From Planctomycetaceae bacterium (GTDB taxonomy: Bacteria > Planctomycetota > Phycisphaerae > Phycisphaerales > SM1A02): a stretch of DNA of 6,416 bases. Positions 5,703 through 6,416 of the stretch are shown here, piece by piece. Position numbers and translations under genes: made by a program. The stretch is from positions 1-6,416 of the forward strand of contig CANHFL010000066.1 of NCBI GenBank assembly GCA_947459855.1, written 5' to 3'. Below the pieces are notes generated by a model that had not been told where the DNA came from, did not search any database, and saw only the letters and a list, made by a program, of their open reading frames with translations. Positions within the stretch are counted from its first letter, which is position 1. The number at the start of each line of letters is the position of its first letter.

Positions 5703-6416
5703 GCGCGCGTTCCAGCGAGCCGCGGCCGCCGGCGCATGCGCGCTGGCGGCGTGGGGCTGCGCGGCGCCGGGTTCATCCGGCGCGGGCGGCGATGCGGCGT
5801 CCGTGAAGGGCGCGGCTGCGGCGCCTTTCGCGGCCTCGGTTGCCGGCGTCCAGGGTTCGGCCGCGGCCACGCCGGCCGGCACGGCACCGGCTACCGCGCC
5901 GGCGGCGGTGCAGCGCCCGGCGATCTCAGGCTCGCAGCGCACGATCTCCGACGCGCCGCACGCGCTGGCCGCGGCGCGGGCGGCATACGCCAAGGGCCTG
6001 GCCTGGATCCTGTCCAACCAGCGCCCGGACGGCAGCTTCGGCACCTTCGAGAGCCCGCGCGCCCGCGAGATCTACCTGGACACGCAGGCAAGCCACCGCG
6101 CGTTCCACACCGCGACGACCGCGCTTGTCTGCTGGGCGCTGATGGCGCCTGCGCACACGAACCCCGCCGCGGCCGCTGCGCTGGATCGTGGGCTGGCGTG
6201 GCTCGAGGACCAGGGCGAGATCGGCCGCGCCAGCGGCAAGACCTTCTACAGCGTGTGGACGCACACGTACCTCATGGAGCTTGCGGCCGCGGTCCTGCGC
6301 GACCCCGGCCAGGCTGCGCACCACGCAGCGTGGCGCGCGATCGGCGAGCGCGAGGCCGCGGTCGCGCGGCGCGAGCAGAGCGCCGAGGGCGGCTGGGCGT
6401 ACTACGACTTCAACCA
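5695..6416 (+). CDS. Putative lipoprotein with squalene-cyclase/prenyltransferase-like alpha/alpha-toroid repeats, partial
   Basis: 240 complete codons are visible and the frame is open to the right edge. The N-terminus (MRERAFQRAAAAGACALAAW, then GC) looks like a signal peptide with Cys22 as possible lipidation site, although Trp at -2 is unusual for a lipobox. Residues about 23-85 are a low-complexity Ala/Gly/Pro/Ser linker. The folded part begins at about 88: AKGLAWILSNQRPDGSFG (99-116) is a QW-like motif of the terpene-cyclase/protein-prenyltransferase fold; HTATTALVCWALM (138-150) and GLAWLEDQG (166-174) are the next helices; and EQSAEGGWAYYDFN (227-240) begins another repeat. These repeats build an alpha/alpha barrel found in squalene cyclases, in prenyltransferases and in many secreted proteins of unknown function in Planctomycetota and related phyla. 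A catalytic DxDD-type motif is not visible in this part, so enzymatic activity is not claimed. The ATG at 5695 overlaps the adaptor gene by 8 bases, with AGGTGG 9 bases before it, which suggests translational coupling. Confidence 0.82.
   Translation, partial: MRERAFQRAAAAGACALAAWGCAAPGSSGAGGDAASVKGAAAAPFAASVAGVQGSAAATPAGTAPATAPAAVQRPAISGSQRTISDAPHALAAARAAYAKGLAWILSNQRPDGSFGTFESPRAREIYLDTQASHRAFHTATTALVCWALMAPAHTNPAAAAALDRGLAWLEDQGEIGRASGKTFYSVWTHTYLMELAAAVLRDPGQAAHHAAWRAIGEREAAVARREQSAEGGWAYYDFN

Noticed and set aside
4149..6044. Upstream extension of the cysteine-rich protein frame to 6044 (788 residues)
   Set aside because: The extension is antisense to the adaptor and toroid genes and reads as His/Arg/Leu-rich shadow sequence. 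The real protein starts with a signal peptide at 4148 beside a promoter.

Overview
The window is very GC-rich throughout, roughly 70% or more, with G or C at most third codon positions. It is almost entirely coding and holds two divergent gene sets separated by a 90-base intergenic region (4149-4238). The organism looks like a high-GC bacterium with a Gram-negative-type envelope, because the window encodes an outer-membrane TolC-family factor, periplasmic adaptors and putative lipoproteins. A Planctomycetota (Phycisphaerae-like) origin is my guess. It rests on the high GC, the squalene-cyclase/prenyltransferase-fold lipoprotein and genes lacking a visible Shine-Dalgarno site; no marker gene here proves it.

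Minus strand (4148 down to 1). Five genes read in one direction: a small, very cysteine-rich secreted protein (3678-4148); a TolC/CzcC-family outer-membrane factor with a probable lipoprotein signal (2087-3610); an HlyD/MacA-type periplasmic adaptor (840-2090); an ABC ATPase of the MacB/LolD type (145-843); and the first 49 residues of an FtsX/MacB-type permease, cut by the left edge. The last four form a complete tripartite ABC efflux pump. Three consecutive junctions are 4-base stop/start overlaps (GTGA, GTGA, ATGA), which indicates one tightly coupled operon. The substrate is not readable from the sequence. The cysteine-rich first gene and the Met/Gly-rich tail of the outer-membrane factor make a thiophilic metal such as copper a reasonable hypothesis.

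Plus strand (4239 to the right edge). A second HlyD-type adaptor with an exceptionally long charged coiled-coil section (4239-5702) overlaps by 8 bases a putative lipoprotein with squalene-cyclase/prenyltransferase-like alpha/alpha-toroid motifs (5695 onward, cut by the right edge). No ABC or RND transporter accompanies this adaptor inside the window.

The intergenic region holds a good promoter candidate for the minus-strand operon: a perfect TTGACA -35, a 17-base spacer and TACATA as -10. A perfect 12-base palindrome is centred in the spacer. The predicted transcript would start only about 4 bases before the first ATG, so the first gene may be read from a nearly leaderless mRNA. I saw no RNA genes, mobile elements, CRISPR arrays or classical terminators.
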